A DNA stretch of 64,000 nt from Xanthobacteraceae bacterium (GTDB taxonomy: Bacteria; Pseudomonadota; Alphaproteobacteria; Rhizobiales; Xanthobacteraceae): assembly GCA_030041005.1 (NCBI GenBank), contig JASHOR010000131.1, positions 124,001 through 188,000 on the forward strand. Reading direction: 5' to 3'. This document shows positions 53,686 through 64,000 of the stretch, piece after piece; positions within the stretch are counted from its first letter, which is position 1; each line of letters begins with the position of its first letter. The notes beneath the pieces were generated by a model. The model was not told the origin of the DNA. It saw only the letters and a program-made list of their open reading frames with translations, and ran no database searches. A program made the position numbers and the translations under genes.

Positions 53686-54441
53686 TCAGCGACGGTTGCC
53701 CATGAAGCGCAGCAGGAACAGGAAGAGGTTGATGAAGTCGAGGTAGAGAGACAGCGCTCCCATCACCGCCTTGCGGCCGGCAACGGTCCCATCATCCTGG
53801 GCGCTGTACATTTCCTTGATCCGCTGCGTGTCCCATGCCGTCAGTCCGGCGAAGATCAGCACGCCGATGGCCGAGATGACGAAGTTCAGGCCGGCGCTGG
53901 CGAAGAACATGTTGACCAGCATGGCCAGGATCAACCCGAACAGGCCCATGATCAGAAACGAGCCGATCGGCGAAAGATCGCGCTGCGTGGTGTAGCCGTA
54001 GAGGCTCAAAGCGCCGAACGAGGCGGCCGAGACGAAGAACGTCTGCGTGATCGAGGCGCCGGTGTAGGCGAGAAACACCGACGACAGCACCAATCCGAGC
54101 AAGCCGGCATAGGCCATGAACAGCATGAGCGCGGTGCTCGGCTGCAGCCGGTTGATCCGGAAGCTGATGAAGAACACCAGTCCAAGCGTGCCGAGCAAGA
54201 GGATGATGGTCAGCGGTCCGCTGTAGATCGCCTGTCCGAAGGCGGTCAGCCCCAACCGACCATCCGCGGTCTGCACGACGGCGGCCGAGAATGTCAGCCA
54301 AGCGACGACGCCGGTCAGCGCCACGCCAGCCGCCATGTAATTATAGACGCGGATCATATAGGCGCGCAGACCCGCGTCGATCGCCACCTGGTCGGTCCGG
54401 TAACCGGACCGGGCGGTGAGATTCCGATCGAAGTCGGACAT
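53686..54441 (-). CDS. Bax inhibitor-1/YccA family membrane protein
   Basis: This 251-residue integral membrane protein has seven hydrophobic segments and BI-1 signatures: LRAYMIRVYNYMAAGVALTG at the start, FGALSLYGYTTQRDLSPIG and SALSLYLDFINLFLFLLRFM-like end (LYLDFINLFLFLLRFMGNRR). YccA interacts with the FtsH protease; others leak calcium. The gene is preceded by a typical start ATG at 54441 and followed by a terminator. Confidence 0.95.
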   Translation of the reverse strand: MSDFDRNLTARSGYRTDQVAIDAGLRAYMIRVYNYMAAGVALTGVVAWLTFSAAVVQTADGRLGLTAFGQAIYSGPLTIILLLGTLGLVFFISFRINRLQPSTALMLFMAYAGLLGLVLSSVFLAYTGASITQTFFVSAASFGALSLYGYTTQRDLSPIGSFLIMGLFGLILAMLVNMFFASAGLNFVISAIGVLIFAGLTAWDTQRIKEMYSAQDDGTVAGRKAVMGALSLYLDFINLFLFLLRFMGNRR

Positions 54442-54615
54442 GAGAATACCCCTGGGTTGGCCCGGCCCCTGGCCGGGCTTATGCGCCTGTCGGGCTTGAG
54501 CTCCGCCCAGGACGCGGACGGAATCTAATGCGAAAGACTCGACGGCGCCAGATGGCCGAAGGGCAAAATTGCCAGGGTTACGAACCCTTCATGGGCCTGC
54601 CGGCAGCCGCGAGCC

Positions 54616-57180
54616 TTAAAGATTCCTTAACACCTCCGAGGGTTTGCGGCCGAGCGCGGCGAACGTACCGGCAATGCCGAAAACGAGTGTGACGAAAAGC
54701 GCAGCCACGGCTGCGAGCGCGGCCTGCGCCGGCATGAAGACGAACGGAAAGCCCATCTCGCGGCTTGTGATGAGCCCCGCGGCAAGGCCGCCGATGGCGA
54801 CGCCGAACAGCACCGCCGCCAAGCCGACCACGAGATATTCAAGCGTGTAGATGGCCAAAAGGCGGCGTCGCGTCGCGCCGAGCGTCTTGAGCACCACGGC
54901 ATCGTAGATGCGCGAGCGCTGGCCTGCGGCAAGTCCTCCGCCCAGTACCAGTGCTGCGGCAATGAACGTCAGGGAAGTTGCGCCGCGCACGGCCAGGATC
55001 AGAGTGCTCACGATCGCATCGAGCTGATCCAGCGCCTCCTTGACGTTGACCGCGGTTACCGTCGGAAAGGCGTCGGCGAGCGCCTTGACCAGGGCCGCTT
55101 CCTCCGCCGGCGTGCCGCCGTCCGCAAACGTCAGCGTCGCAATGTCGGCATGCGGCGCTCCCGCGAACGTGCCGGGCGAGAACACGAGGACGAAATTGAT
55201 GCCGAGGTTTTCCCAATCGACCGCACGCAGATTGGCAATCCGCGCGGTGACGTTCCTGCCGAGCACATTGACCGTGATGGTCTCCCCGACCTTGAGGTCG
55301 AGATCGTGTGCCGACTGGCTCTCCAACGAGACCAGCGGTTCGCCGGCGTAATCGCCGTTCCACCATCGCCCGGCGACGACGCGCGAGCCGGCAGGTACAG
55401 TGGCCGTGTAGGTGATGCCGCGGTCACCGCGCAACACCCAGCGTGAACGCGCCGCGGGTTTGAGCGCATCCGCCTTGATGCCGTTGGCGGACACGATACG
55501 GCCGCGCAGCATCGGCACGCGCTCAAGGCGGGAGCCTGGCGCGTGCGCCTGCACGAAGCCGTCGAAATGCGCTGCGTCGGCAGCCGGAATATCGAGAAAG
55601 AAAAACGACGGCGCCTTGGCCGGCAAGGCCACGGTGAACTCGCGGTGCAGGTTGCCGTCGATCTCGATGACGGTCGTGAGCAAGGCGAGGCACAGTCCGA
55701 ACGATACCATCACACTCGGCGTGAGTGCTCCCGGCCGCTGCACGTTGGCGGTGGCAAGCCGCAAGGTGGCCGAGCGCCAATGCGGCAGGCGGCGTGCAAG
55801 CGCCATGAGACCGAATGCCCCCAACCGCAACATGACGAGAATGCCCGCCGCCGAAGCGATGAAAATTGCCGCGATGCGGTGTTGGGAAGCGGTCGTGACC
55901 GCAAGGGCGGCCAGCGTCACGGCAGTGAGCGCCGTCGCAATCGCATAAATCGGCTGCGGCCGGGATCGTTCCGGAGCGACCTGATCCCGCAGCAGCATGG
56001 CGACGGTAATATTGTGGGCGCGTCCCAACGGCCAGAACGCGAAGGCGAGCGCGGTCAACAGTCCGTAGGCGACCGCCAGCGCCAGCACCGGCGGGTACAG
56101 TTCAGGCGTCACGGGAAATGGAATGACCGCTCCGAACAGGCGCGAGACTGCAAACGGCAGTGTCGCGCCGAGCGCCGCGCCGATGATGGCGGCAAACGCC
56201 GTTATCAGCAGGATCTCGCTGCAATAGACGGCGAATATGCACCCGGCCGTGGCGCCAAGCGCCTTCATCGTGGCGATGGCCTCGCGCTTTCGACCAAGCA
56301 ATGCAGCGACTGCGTTGGCGACGCCAACGCCGCCGACAAGAAGCGTGGTCAATGCGACCAGCGTCAGGAATTCCGTGAAGCGCTCGATATTGCGCTCAAG
56401 CCACGGTGAGGCGTTGTCGCGGGTACGGATTTGCCATCCGGCGTCGGGAAAGGCCGTTTGCGCCTCTTTGTCGAGCGATTTCACCCCGGCGGCGTTCGCG
56501 GCCGCCGCCGGCAGACGCAACCGGTACTGCCAACGGACCAGGCTGCCGGGTTGGACAAGACCTGTCGCGCGCAGAGCCGCCCGGCTGATGAGCACGCGCG
56601 GGCCAAAGCCGATGCCGCTCGACAGCTTGTCCGGCTCCTTGATCAACGCTGCGCGCAATTCGATGGTGGCGTTGCCAATGGTGATTCTGTCGCCAAGCCT
56701 GCGATTGATCCGTGCCAGCAACGCCGGATCGACTGCGGCACCGAACGCGCCGTCTTTGCGGGCCAGGACCACAGGCAACGGGATGGCGGGTTGGGTGACG
56801 ACCGTGCCGAACAGCGGATAGGATCCGTCCACCGCCTTGACCTCGACCAGAGTCGTTGTTCCATCTGCATCTCTCGCCATCGCCCGCATTGTCGCCACGG
56901 CCGAGATGGTGCCGTGAGCGTCGAGAAACGCCCGCTCGGGCGCGTTTGCCTGCCGTTGCACCAGCGAAAATGCCAGGTCGCCGCCGAGGATCGCTTGGCC
57001 GGCGGCGGCGACGCCGTCGGTCAGACTGGCCGCGACCGAACCGACGCCGGCAACGGCCATCACGCCGAGCGCAATACAGGCGGTGAAAACGCCAAAGCCG
57101 CGCAATCCTCCGCGCAGGTCGCGCCAGGCAAAGCGCAGCGGAACAAGCCATGTCGCTTTGACGGCGGCGGCCGGATTCAT
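54616..57180 (-). CDS. FtsX-like ABC permease (YbbP-like)
   Basis: The 854-residue permease has an FtsX-type layout: an N-terminal span (GFGVFTACIALGVMAVAGVG), a large periplasmic domain, a first FtsX triplet (FTEFLTLVALTTLLVGGVGV, about residue 265), central spans and a second FtsX triplet near the C-terminus (LIL...GATSLTFIAAALVLGGGL). It partners with the ATPase at 57877-58596. YbbA-YbbP-like systems, with the esterase TesA nearby, are found across proteobacteria; the exported substrate is not known. It overlaps the upstream membrane-protein gene by four bases. Confidence 0.9.
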   Translation of the reverse strand: MNPAAAVKATWLVPLRFAWRDLRGGLRGFGVFTACIALGVMAVAGVGSVAASLTDGVAAAGQAILGGDLAFSLVQRQANAPERAFLDAHGTISAVATMRAMARDADGTTTLVEVKAVDGSYPLFGTVVTQPAIPLPVVLARKDGAFGAAVDPALLARINRRLGDRITIGNATIELRAALIKEPDKLSSGIGFGPRVLISRAALRATGLVQPGSLVRWQYRLRLPAAAANAAGVKSLDKEAQTAFPDAGWQIRTRDNASPWLERNIERFTEFLTLVALTTLLVGGVGVANAVAALLGRKREAIATMKALGATAGCIFAVYCSEILLITAFAAIIGAALGATLPFAVSRLFGAVIPFPVTPELYPPVLALAVAYGLLTALAFAFWPLGRAHNITVAMLLRDQVAPERSRPQPIYAIATALTAVTLAALAVTTASQHRIAAIFIASAAGILVMLRLGAFGLMALARRLPHWRSATLRLATANVQRPGALTPSVMVSFGLCLALLTTVIEIDGNLHREFTVALPAKAPSFFFLDIPAADAAHFDGFVQAHAPGSRLERVPMLRGRIVSANGIKADALKPAARSRWVLRGDRGITYTATVPAGSRVVAGRWWNGDYAGEPLVSLESQSAHDLDLKVGETITVNVLGRNVTARIANLRAVDWENLGINFVLVFSPGTFAGAPHADIATLTFADGGTPAEEAALVKALADAFPTVTAVNVKEALDQLDAIVSTLILAVRGATSLTFIAAALVLGGGLAAGQRSRIYDAVVLKTLGATRRRLLAIYTLEYLVVGLAAVLFGVAIGGLAAGLITSREMGFPFVFMPAQAALAAVAALFVTLVFGIAGTFAALGRKPSEVLRNL

Positions 57181-57821
57181 CGCGCTTTAGCGGCCGTTTT
57201 CGGAGCCAGGCGGCTCAGCAGCATATGCGTGGGCGCGAACACCAACAGCGGCAATGCGATCATCAGTCCGGCAAACCAGACGGAGGCTGACACCCAGGTC
57301 TGCGCCGCGTTATCGCTCGGTCCCCAGACGTAATTGATATTGACCGGAGTCAGTCCCGCATCCGGCGATGGCGGCGGCATCAGGAAATAGCAGACCGGCA
57401 ACAGCACCCAAAAGAGCGCGGTCCAGCACCAAATGGCGCGGCGATCGTATCCAACCTTCGCGACCAGATAGATCAGTAGAAACGGCAGCCAGGCATGATA
57501 GAGCGAAAGCAGGCGAAGAAACAACGAATGGCTCGCATCGAACATGTAGTCGGTGACGCCGGTCAACGAGACGCCCGCGAGATTGGCGAGAAGATCGACC
57601 ACCCAGGCCATTTGCGGCACCAGGATACCGACGCAAGACATTGAGATCAGCAGGCTGTTTTCGGGCCAGATGCCGATCAACGTCAAAATCAGCGCGACGT
57701 CGCAAATGTAGAGAAAATTGGTCGGCCCGTAATAATGCAGATAGATCGGAACGAGCAGCGCCATGTAGGCGGAATAGCCGATCTTGACGAGCAACGGCAC
57801 GCGTGATGCGAGTTTCGTCAT
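57177..57821 (-). CDS. seven-span hypothetical membrane protein in the YbbA/YbbP locus
   Basis: The 214-residue protein has about six to seven hydrophobic segments: VPLLVKIGYSAYMALLVPIY, FLYICDVALILTLIGIW, LISMSCVGILVPQMAWVVDL, then a tyrosine-rich loop and SVWFAGLMIALPLLVFAPTH. I recognise no family. It lies between the ABC ATPase and the FtsX-like permease and overlaps the permease start by four bases (ATGA), so it is translated with them. It may be an accessory component of the exporter. ATG 57821 is chosen as it precedes the first span. Confidence 0.75.
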   Translation of the reverse strand: MTKLASRVPLLVKIGYSAYMALLVPIYLHYYGPTNFLYICDVALILTLIGIWPENSLLISMSCVGILVPQMAWVVDLLANLAGVSLTGVTDYMFDASHSLFLRLLSLYHAWLPFLLIYLVAKVGYDRRAIWCWTALFWVLLPVCYFLMPPPSPDAGLTPVNINYVWGPSDNAAQTWVSASVWFAGLMIALPLLVFAPTHMLLSRLAPKTAAKAR

Positions 57822-57876
57822 TATCGATCCAGAATTTCGGCGTCCCGGACTGGGCGCCGGGCGCGCCAATCGAGCC

Positions 57877-58596
57877 TCAGGCGCCTGCAGGCGAAAGCAC
57901 GGAATGGACCAGCCGTCCAGAATGCATGTGCAGAACGCAATCACACCGTGCGGCGAGAGCGCCATCGTGGGTCACCAGCACCAGTGTGCTCCCACGCTCG
58001 CGATGGCCGCGGAATAAAAGTTCGATCACCTCGCGTCCGGTCGACTCGTCGAGGTTCCCGGTCGGCTCGTCGGCGACGATGATCGCGGGATTTGCAGCCA
58101 GCGCCCGCGCCAGCGCCACCCGCTGCTGCTCGCCGCCGGACAGTTCGGCCGGGTAATGGTGCAGTCGCTGCATCAGTCCAACGGCGGCAAGCTCGCGTTC
58201 CGCACGCATGAGTGCCTTGGGCTCGCCAACCAGTTCGAGGGGGACGGCGACATTCTCGATTGCCGTCATCGTCGGGATCAGATGAAAACCCTGAAAGACG
58301 ATCCCTATATGGCCGCCGCGGAAGCGGGCGAGTCCATTCTCGTCCAGAGTGCCCAAATCATGCCCGGCGATGACGACTGATCCCGAGTCGGGGCGTTCCA
58401 GCCCGGTCATGACCATCAGCAGCGTTGACTTGCCGGAGCCGGAGGGCCCGAGCAGCGCCACGGCCTTACCGCGGCCAATATGCAGGTCGATGTCCCGCAA
58501 GATATGAATACGCGCCGCACCGCGGCCGAGCGAGAGGTTGACGCCGGTCAATGCGACCGCCTCGCCGTCAGGGGAAAGCTCCAAAATGTCGTTCAT
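57877..58596 (-). CDS. ABC ATPase, YbbA-like
   Basis: The 239-residue ATPase of the MacB/LolD class has Walker A LLGPSGSGKST, Q-loop IVFQGFHLIPTMTAIENV, signature LSGGEQQRVALARAL, Walker B IIVADEPTGNLDE and the switch VTHD. It belongs with the FtsX-like permease downstream, on the same strand. Its start lies 80 bases from the divergent esterase. Confidence 0.93.
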   Translation of the reverse strand: MNDILELSPDGEAVALTGVNLSLGRGAARIHILRDIDLHIGRGKAVALLGPSGSGKSTLLMVMTGLERPDSGSVVIAGHDLGTLDENGLARFRGGHIGIVFQGFHLIPTMTAIENVAVPLELVGEPKALMRAERELAAVGLMQRLHHYPAELSGGEQQRVALARALAANPAIIVADEPTGNLDESTGREVIELLFRGHRERGSTLVLVTHDGALAARCDCVLHMHSGRLVHSVLSPAGA

Positions 58597-58675
58597 GCGT
58601 TTGCGCAACCCGAAGACCCGGTGCTCGACCCGCCGCGTACCATATGCGTCGCGTCGCGTCGTGGTTCAATTTGTC

Positions 58676-59308
58676 ATGGCAGCGACATGCGTCACGATCA
58701 TCCTCGCCGCAATGCCATCGGTCGCAAAGGCCAAGCCGCCGCTCAAGATCGTTGCGCTTGGCGATTCGCTGACTGCCGGTTTTGGCCTGCCCGAGAAGGA
58801 CGGATTCGTCGCTCGGTTGCAGGCTGCACTGTTGGCCAAAGGCATTGCTGCGGACGTCGTCAATGCCGGAGTCTCAGGCGATACGGCCTCGGATGGCTTG
58901 GCACGTGTCGATTGGTCGGTGCCGCTGGGGACCGATGCGGTCATCCTCGAGCTTGGCGCCAACGACATGCTGCGCGGCATCAAGCCCGAGATTACGCGCA
59001 CTGCGCTCGACGCCATCCTGCGTCGATTGGCCGAACGCCGCATCCCGGTGCTCCTGTGCGGCATGCGCGCGGCGCCGAACCTTGGCGACCAGTACGATCA
59101 GAAATTCGAGAGCATCTACCCCGATCTCGCGGCCAAATACGGCGCGCTGTTCTATCCGTTCTTCCTCGACGGCGCAGCCGCGGATCCGGCGTTGACGCAA
59201 GCCGACGGCATGCACCCCAACGCCGTCGGCGTGGGCGTGATTGTCGGGCGCATTTTGCCCATGGTCGAGCAACTCATCGCGCGTGTGCGGGCACAGCGGC
59301 CATCGTGA
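58676..59308 (+). CDS. GDSL esterase/arylesterase, TesA-like
   Basis: This 210-residue SGNH hydrolase has a signal peptide (ATCVTIILAAMPSVAKA) and the four blocks: GDSLTAGFG (Ser nucleophile, about residue 30), GVSGDTASD, LGANDMLRG and DGMHPNAVG with the catalytic Asp and His. E. coli TesA is a periplasmic thioesterase, lysophospholipase and arylesterase. It is divergent from the ABC ATPase, an arrangement known for tesA-ybbA. The start is uncertain: the frame is open further upstream into the ATPase coding region. Confidence 0.9.
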   Translation: MAATCVTIILAAMPSVAKAKPPLKIVALGDSLTAGFGLPEKDGFVARLQAALLAKGIAADVVNAGVSGDTASDGLARVDWSVPLGTDAVILELGANDMLRGIKPEITRTALDAILRRLAERRIPVLLCGMRAAPNLGDQYDQKFESIYPDLAAKYGALFYPFFLDGAAADPALTQADGMHPNAVGVGVIVGRILPMVEQLIARVRAQRPS

Positions 59309-59392
59309 CGCTTGCATGCGTAGCGTGATCCCCGCATTCTGCAAGAGCGGACGAATCGTCGAACGGAGCTGCGGGTCGGCAGTTGGATAGTC

Positions 59393-59947
59393 ATGCCCCG
59401 TCTGTTCATCGGCCTTGAGATCCCTGCCTCCGTTGCCCAGTCGCTTGCCATGATGCGCGGCGGGTTGCCGGGCGCGCGTTGGATCGATCCCGAGAATTAT
59501 CATTTGACGCTGCGCTTCATCGGCGACATCGACGCTGCGCTGGCCCGAGAGATCGCCGCCATCCTGGACCGCGTGCAGCGCGGGGCGTTCGAATTGCGCT
59601 TTGACGGTCTCTCCTCGTTTGGCGGGCGCAAGCCGCGGGCCGTGGTCGCCGCGGCCGTGCCGGTCGCGCCGCTGATGGAATTGCAGGCGGAGCAGGAGCG
59701 CCTCCTGCAGCGGCTTGGGCTCGAACCGGACGGCCGCAAATTCACCCCGCACGTGACCCTCGCGCGGCTTCGCGATTCATCGAGCCGTCAAGTCGCGGAT
59801 TATCTCACCGCCCGCGGACATTATCGCTCCGGCTCGTTCCAGGTCTCTCGCTTCGTGCTGTTTTCATCCCGCACCTCAGTCGGCGGCGGCCCCTACGTGG
59901 TGGAGGCGGACTATCCGCTGACCGAGCCTGAGCTGAGAAGGGCGTAG
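59393..59947 (+). CDS. thpR: RNA 2',3'-cyclic phosphodiesterase (2'-5' RNA ligase family)
   Basis: The 184-residue 2H phosphoesterase has both catalytic HxT motifs: YHLTLRFIGD (about residue 37) and PHVTLARLRD (about residue 122), and RLFIGLEIP at the start. It opens 2',3'-cyclic phosphates to 2'-phosphates and has ligase activity on tRNA halves in E. coli. It is convergent with the acetyltransferase downstream, 97 bases away. Confidence 0.95.
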   Translation: MPRLFIGLEIPASVAQSLAMMRGGLPGARWIDPENYHLTLRFIGDIDAALAREIAAILDRVQRGAFELRFDGLSSFGGRKPRAVVAAAVPVAPLMELQAEQERLLQRLGLEPDGRKFTPHVTLARLRDSSSRQVADYLTARGHYRSGSFQVSRFVLFSSRTSVGGGPYVVEADYPLTEPELRRA

Positions 59948-60044
59948 AATTGTCTTGTTCTCGTGCGGGCGCGATCCGCGGGCCGCGACGAAGTGCGGCA
60001 GCCGCGCTGCCTGCCCGTTCCACGTGCAAAGGCCAAGAGCGGCC

Positions 60045-60617
60045 TCACGCCCGCAACATGCGCGATTGCAAATCGAGCATCGCCGTGGCGAAGTCGTGAC
60101 CATCGGTCAACAACTCGCGCATCAACGACAGCGGCGTCGGTCGCGAGGACTCGACTGCGCCAACGACGCTGCCGAAGTCGAACGACAGCTCGGCGTCGAA
60201 CTTCCGCGCCAGTTGCCGCATGCGATGGTTCTCGGCGAGACAGGCCATGTGCAACAGCCGGAAGCCGCGGTTGCGCGCGGCGAGCAGCGTGCGCGCGAGC
60301 AACGCGGCGCCCACGCCCTGGCCTTGCCAGGGCTTCTCGACGCTGAGCGCCGCCTCGGCTTGCCGCGGCAGGTGCAGGTCCAGCGGCCGCAATTCGGCCG
60401 CTCCGCGCAACTGGCCGCCGATGAAGCAGCCGTGCACCACGGCGTCGAGCGCAGCGCACGACTCGGCGTGTCTGCGCACGAACTCGTCGGATACGCCGCC
60501 GCTGAACCGGCTGCACCGGCTCTGCGTATCGAGCCGCAATAAATGATCGCGATATTTCTCGGTCTCGCCGATCCACAATTTGCGGATCACGGCACCTTCG
60601 GGAAGAACTTCCTGCAT
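60045..60617 (-). CDS. GNAT family N-acetyltransferase
   Basis: The 190-residue GNAT protein has the acetyl-CoA-binding motif EKPWQGQGVGAALLARTL (about residues 96-113) and FRLLHMACLAENHRMRQLAR, typical of the fold. The N-terminal IRKLWIGETEKYRDHLLRLD is similar to acetyltransferases of the RimI-like and YjdJ-like types. The substrate is unknown. Confidence 0.87.
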   Translation of the reverse strand: MQEVLPEGAVIRKLWIGETEKYRDHLLRLDTQSRCSRFSGGVSDEFVRRHAESCAALDAVVHGCFIGGQLRGAAELRPLDLHLPRQAEAALSVEKPWQGQGVGAALLARTLLAARNRGFRLLHMACLAENHRMRQLARKFDAELSFDFGSVVGAVESSRPTPLSLMRELLTDGHDFATAMLDLQSRMLRA

Positions 60618-61017
60618 TGCGCGGGCCTCCTGACAGTTTCAGTTTGTCGGTGAAGACCCTCCATCTCAGGCTTCCTCCATGAAACAGCACTGCACAAAGG
60701 ATGTGCGTCGAATCAAATCACCATGTCGGGTATCGGCGAACTATGGCAAGGTGAAGTATCGGGCGGAATGCGAGCATTTCCCCATTTGCATGGGTCGCAA
60801 ATTTCGGCGCTTATCTGACGGCAACAGCTTGCAATGCGTTCTGCAAGGCTACTATGTGTTTGCGACCTTTCACCCGCGATCGCGAACTATGGCGGCACGG
60901 TCCACGCTGATGTGTCCGGTGGGATTGAGTGGGATCGTGTCCTCATTGTCTTGTTGCAGCATGATCTTTTCGGAAAACCGGCATCCACTTTTCCCGATCG
61001 TGCTGTAATACCGAAAC
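60618..61017. other. 400-base intergenic region, divergent genes
   Basis: I see no gene that I trust here. The 12-mer GCGAACTATGGC occurs twice (60736-60747 and 60882-60893), 146 bases apart. The region is less GC-rich than its neighbours and probably contains the promoters of zapE and the acetyltransferase gene. A 109-codon open frame (60679-61008) shows no family-like pattern. Confidence 0.4.
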
Positions 61018-63280
<2,263 letters not shown>

Positions 63281-63286
63281 TTAACC

Positions 63287-63498
63287 CGTCACCCTGAGGC
63301 GCCCGCGCGCAGCGGGCCTCGAAGGGCGACGGCATTCAAATCGGCTACTGCCGATTTGGACACTAAACAAACATCGCGAAATCGGCTAACGCCAATTTCG
63401 CGCGGCGCCTCGGCCGGCATCGTTCGAGGCTCGCCGAGTTTACCATCGGGCCGGCCACTCCGGGCCGAACCCGTTGGGTCGCACCCCTCAGGATGACG
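63287..63498. repeat. 212-bp dispersed-type repeat between mdh and sucC
   Basis: Edges CGTCACCCTGAGG (63287-63299) and CCTCAGGATGACG (63486-63498) are inverted repeats matching at 12 of 13 positions. Inside are two perfect hairpins: CAAATCGG (63337-63344) with CCGATTTG (63351-63358), and CGCGAAAT (63375-63382) with ATTTCGCG (63395-63402). No gene is present. The sucC start codon follows 12 bases after the repeat. Confidence 0.8.
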
Positions 63499-63509
63499 GA
63501 CCATTTTCA

Positions 63510-64000
63510 ATGAACATTCACGAATATCAGGCCAAGGCGGTGTTGCGCGAATTCGGCGTGCCGGTGCCGCGCGGGATGGCCGCTTTCAGCGTCGAGGAAG
63601 CCGAAAAAGCCGCCAGAGATCTCGGCGGACCGGTTTGGGTGGTGAAGGCGCAAATTCACGCCGGCGGCCGCGGCAAGGCCGGCGGCGTGAAGGTGGTGAA
63701 GTCGATCGAGGAGGTCAAACGTGAGGCGGCGCGGCTTCTCGGCTCCACATTGGTCACCCACCAGACCGGACCGCACGGCAAACAAGTTCGTCGGCTCTAC
63801 ATCGAGGAAGGCTCGCAAATAGAGCGCGAATACTACCTGTCGGCACTGATTGATCGTGCCACCTCGCGCGTTGCTTTCGTGGCCTCCACCGAGGGCGGCA
63901 TGGAAATCGAGGAGGTCGCGAGAACCAGCCCCGAAAAGATCTTGAGCTTTTCCGTTGATCCGGCGACCGGCTTCATGGCGCATTACGCGCGCCACGCCGC
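63510..64000 (+). CDS. sucC: succinyl-CoA synthetase beta subunit, N-terminal part (partial)
   Basis: The 163 residues visible are the ATP-grasp N-terminal domain: [39 protein letters not shown] and [18 protein letters not shown]. The 3' end is outside the window. With SucD it makes succinate and ATP or GTP from succinyl-CoA. Its upstream region is almost wholly the 63287-63498 repeat, so it may be transcribed from mdh. Confidence 0.97.
   Translation, partial: MNIHEYQAKAVLREFGVPVPRGMAAFSVEEAEKAARDLGGPVWVVKAQIHAGGRGKAGGVKVVKSIEEVKREAARLLGSTLVTHQTGPHGKQVRRLYIEEGSQIEREYYLSALIDRATSRVAFVASTEGGMEIEEVARTSPEKILSFSVDPATGFMAHYARHA

Noticed and set aside
60679-61008. 109-residue reading frame before zapE
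   Set aside because: No ribosome-binding site, no motif, and overlap with a region of repeated 12-mers and probable promoters.

Overview
This is a GC-rich chromosomal window from an alphaproteobacterium. The run leuC / rplS-trmD-rimM-rpsP-ffh / dapF-mtaB / ftsY-yciB / ccmGDCBA / acnA / zapE-mdh-sucC, the two-protein SRP set, the DUF2794 and DUF1223 proteins and the many short intergenic palindromes suggest Hyphomicrobiales (Rhizobiales), in or near the Nitrobacteraceae/Xanthobacteraceae. The genus cannot be read from the sequence.

1-6.7 kb: part of an aerobic benzoyl-CoA (box) pathway. The window opens inside a BoxR/BzdR-type regulator, followed by an alpha/beta hydrolase, then boxC and boxB. 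A 2.1-kb IS1595-family element with two small passenger genes sits between the hydrolase and boxC. boxC keeps its own promoter, which overlaps TGCA repeats of the kind bound by BzdR/BoxR.

6.7-31.3 kb: accessory metabolism. There are three NitT/TauT-type ABC importers, one with a single permease (next to a creatininase-family hydrolase) and two with paired, non-identical permeases. Also here are a 993-residue flavin/iron-sulfur oxidase, a serine-glyoxylate-type aminotransferase, a GST, a small proteostasis group (Trm112-like, LON-domain, CnoX-like), a prolyl-tRNA editing protein, tRNA-Gly(GCC), an MFS transporter, a lone DUF4118 membrane protein, a TPR protein, a 2-hydroxyacid dehydrogenase and an SH3b protein.

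31.3-64 kb: mostly housekeeping. This covers leucine synthesis (leuC), the ribosome/SRP operon (ffh-rpsP-rimM-trmD-rplS), dapF and mtaB, a RluA-type pseudouridine synthase, ftsY, yciB, cytochrome c maturation genes ccmABCDG, aconitase, a YbbA/YbbP/TesA-like export and esterase locus with an extra membrane protein, RNA ligation/processing (thpR), acetyltransferases, zapE, mdh and the start of sucC.

The less ordinary signals are: (i) palindromic intergenic repeats that have become coding sequence in rluA, trmD and probably rimM; (ii) a strongly folded 0.2-kb intergenic segment ending in a minus-strand terminator, a candidate unannotated RNA; (iii) the IS1595 element with an 8-bp palindromic target duplication and passenger genes; (iv) the box operator array; (v) two importers with heteromeric permeases. 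I found no CRISPR array, prophage or evident new defence system.
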